Shown here one piece after another: positions 6,101 to 6,642 of a stretch of DNA of 6,642 nt. The DNA comes from an uncultured Prevotellaceae bacterium. Lineage in GTDB: Bacteria; Bacteroidota; Bacteroidia; Bacteroidales; Bacteroidaceae. The DNA is taken from contig CALAVF010000040.1 of NCBI GenBank assembly GCA_937892315.1, positions 1-6,642 on the forward strand. Direction: 5' to 3'. A model generated the notes under the pieces. The model was not told the origin of the DNA. It was given only the letters and a program-made list of their open reading frames with translations, and searched no databases. A program made the position numbers and the translations under genes. Position 1 is the first letter of the stretch. Each line of letters opens with the position of its first letter.

Positions 6101-6642
6101 CGCCAGCCACAGGCACCGTACTTGCCATCACAGAATTGACGATGTAGTAAAGTGTGTGAGCATCGTCATTCGTATAGCGGCGAATCTTCCATGTCAACCC
6201 CCAGTCGCTTGCTCCTGCAACATTGTCAAACATTTGGGCTTTCGTCTCTTTATCACCGACCTCGGTAACATCCGAATAGAACGACCATTCGTGCGTATAA
6301 TATGGCTTTGTGATAACATACTGGGCTGTTGTAGGCATACCAGCCTGATAATAAGTATTGTCTGTTTTATCGGTGAGGTATCCAGTCGACTGCTGAGTTG
6401 CCGTAACAACCACAGCACCGCCATTGCCGTTGATGTTGTACACACTACCGTAAGAACTGTCGATGGATGCAGAGAGTTCGCCCTTTGCCTCGCATGAGTA
6501 GGTCACATTCGTTCCGTTAGAAACGCCCTGATAGTAATAGGTTTCATTATTTCTGAGCACCACAGACTTGCTGCCGAAACTCATGTTGTTGGTCGGTGTA
6601 TAAACTTCAATGGTGTTCACCATCAAATAGCGTCCGTCCGTT
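3195..6642 (-). CDS. Large secreted or surface modular protein with C-terminal sorting-like tail, 5'-truncated
   Basis: A very large Prevotella/Bacteroides-style surface protein of unrecognised specific function, possibly glycan- or host-binding. The frame is open to the right edge (1148 codons visible); the codons before the TTG at 6626 continue the protein (TDGRYLMVN), so the N-terminus and any signal peptide are off the window. The protein is rich in Tyr, Thr, Ser, Asn and Gly with few Cys, as in extracellular beta-sheet proteins. Modules recognised by eye: about 5895-5600, 'LTIPALKKGQHIRFRW' to 'DGDVSFTLSQDGWADIYNIKV'; about 5035-4490, ending 'KAGATYKVYCTGSKLGFYGF', which resembles accessory modules of Bacteroidales pectate-lyase-type proteins; and about 4405-4110, 'VKVPNVKSGETVYLAV' to 'GGDIDLYLKNVTLHKLAV', a likely relative of the first. 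No catalytic motif was identified. The end has 'AYMQLTS', an acidic linker with 'TGIERI', then 'GVFYTLQGIPV' and 'KGFYIYNGKKVFVK'. This tail resembles type IX secretion C-terminal domains, but whether it works as one is uncertain. Confidence 0.88.
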   Translation of the reverse strand, partial: TDGRYLMVNTIEVYTPTNNMSFGSKSVVLRNNETYYYQGVSNGTNVTYSCEAKGELSASIDSSYGSVYNINGNGGAVVVTATQQSTGYLTDKTDNTYYQAGMPTTAQYVITKPYYTHEWSFYSDVTEVGDKETKAQMFDNVAGASDWGLTWKIRRYTNDDAHTLYYIVNSVMASTVPVAGDNARFLDASAGLLVSTNDMGADNKGAYGFGANIATTNLLTSGNDPEHSAIMNAYTLDDAYNFDNVSSDALTIRNGSTLTIPALKKGQHIRFRWNRYSTGGVGDRMLATNVTDLAGVSMNYKYFYLGSGSNELSKAAHQEFIVENDGDVSFTLSQDGWADIYNIKVGEVDEFVDTDLNIAIASGDNPDKSFNWVTSNGHVDLYTYLRRAGQQDLSTTFTDARGQIHLQSSLDQVFEIVNRTGGLTESNCYMNGNTLVINKGAHGRFTLIEKGTHFQGTRNTSSGTDTYTEVEQPYLLDSLHTEVRVYEYDYNVKQYPYTWAMEHFNTSTGNDTKNKLSTDAYMSGYHHWTAASGDTKVYNFGQPENLIAWVMNNYGTPSGSVTYAVSTGEKFASRQVVPVYGNGEEVAKVIYGVYSPDAGSLAQTFTAAKTSSTLSSKGFSAFTEGNGIDGSAYGGTVYAIYPKYNGTIEVGVVLNKDKNFYILENDEPLDGYNGITVGAKYYGTYTFPVKAGATYKVYCTGSKLGFYGFKYNYYTAYEEPVPELNGLGIMPTEYWDETDTGLQLEPNTNGLIFGSNVYQVKVPNVKSGETVYLAVTGDTNGSSVAVGNVTNYISHENYTGRVYYDGWSGYVENIPLYVYKIAGTGGDIDLYLKNVTLHKLAVSVNTKNVSAAGYATEAREYPVDYTLAYTFLGAKQMAYKVTGVDHDYGSHFNAGGKVNVASVLFVPATWLWTEPNTSGVMVTGDVANSYGSRSATSWPLFTTDINTPTSDMSGNKLVGVVLPSDIPYSERDKENESGILDQRKIKGDYTYWNYMLAAQGYTVTYDEEDYTKEDVIKEQISGLGFYLVMKKGTELNGTPYAGGLPNHHTAYMQLTSVRELDHQGAEAKRRALEEGILDSKDIQQVYFLDEEEIATGIERIQQEETLEEVAPENGRTFETGVFYTLQGIPVTAPTKGFYIYNGKKVFVK

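Noticed and set aside
5133..6497. Long plus-strand open frame (454 codons) opposite the surface-protein gene
   Set aside because: It is antisense to a convincing extracellular-type protein with recognisable modules. The translation is rich in Val, Ile, His, Cys and Arg with no recognisable motif. The open frame is explained by codon bias in the real gene.
6624..6626. TTG at 6624-6626 (or the next ATG) as the real start of the surface protein
   Set aside because: The frame continues to the window edge with plausible surface-protein sequence, and no signal peptide follows either codon, which a secreted protein would need.

Overview
The window looks like chromosome from a member of the Bacteroidales, most likely a Prevotella-type organism. 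Three things point there. The large minus-strand protein ends in a C-terminal segment typical of Prevotella/Bacteroides surface proteins (a 'TGIERI' segment, then an 'NGKKVFVK' tail). The start sites lack a Shine-Dalgarno sequence, and the one before the small gene is strongly A/T-rich. The DUF349 multi-repeat protein has the architecture common in that order. Genus is an inference; no rRNA or other marker gene is present.

Layout: bases 1-1779 (+) hold most of a DUF349-repeat protein whose 5' end lies off the left edge. A perfect-stem-type hairpin at 1797-1825, T-rich on both sides, separates it from the convergent gene that follows. The rest of the window is read on the minus strand in this order: a very large secreted or surface-type protein (6642 to 3195, 5' end off the right edge); a 47-codon gene only 27 bases downstream (3167 to 3024); a 122-base gap with a strong strand-specific hairpin (2960 to 2932); and a putative nucleotidyltransferase of the NTP_transf_5 type (2901 to 1819).

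How the genes may work together: the surface protein, small peptide and nucleotidyltransferase are in one orientation. No convincing promoter is visible between them, so they plausibly form one transcription unit, with the hairpin acting as a partial terminator that lowers nucleotidyltransferase output. The small peptide has an 'MKxxYxKP' N-terminus, a single Cys and a Pro-rich linker leading to a 'WDNQL' end. Peptides of this style are frequent but largely uncharacterised in Bacteroidales. A precursor peptide plus modifying or activating enzyme is one possible reading and is the most interesting hypothesis here, but it is unproven. The DUF349 gene appears to be an unrelated neighbour.

No tRNA, rRNA, CRISPR array, insertion sequence or attachment site was recognised. 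The only gene-free gaps are short (39 bases or fewer, except for the 122-base gap described).
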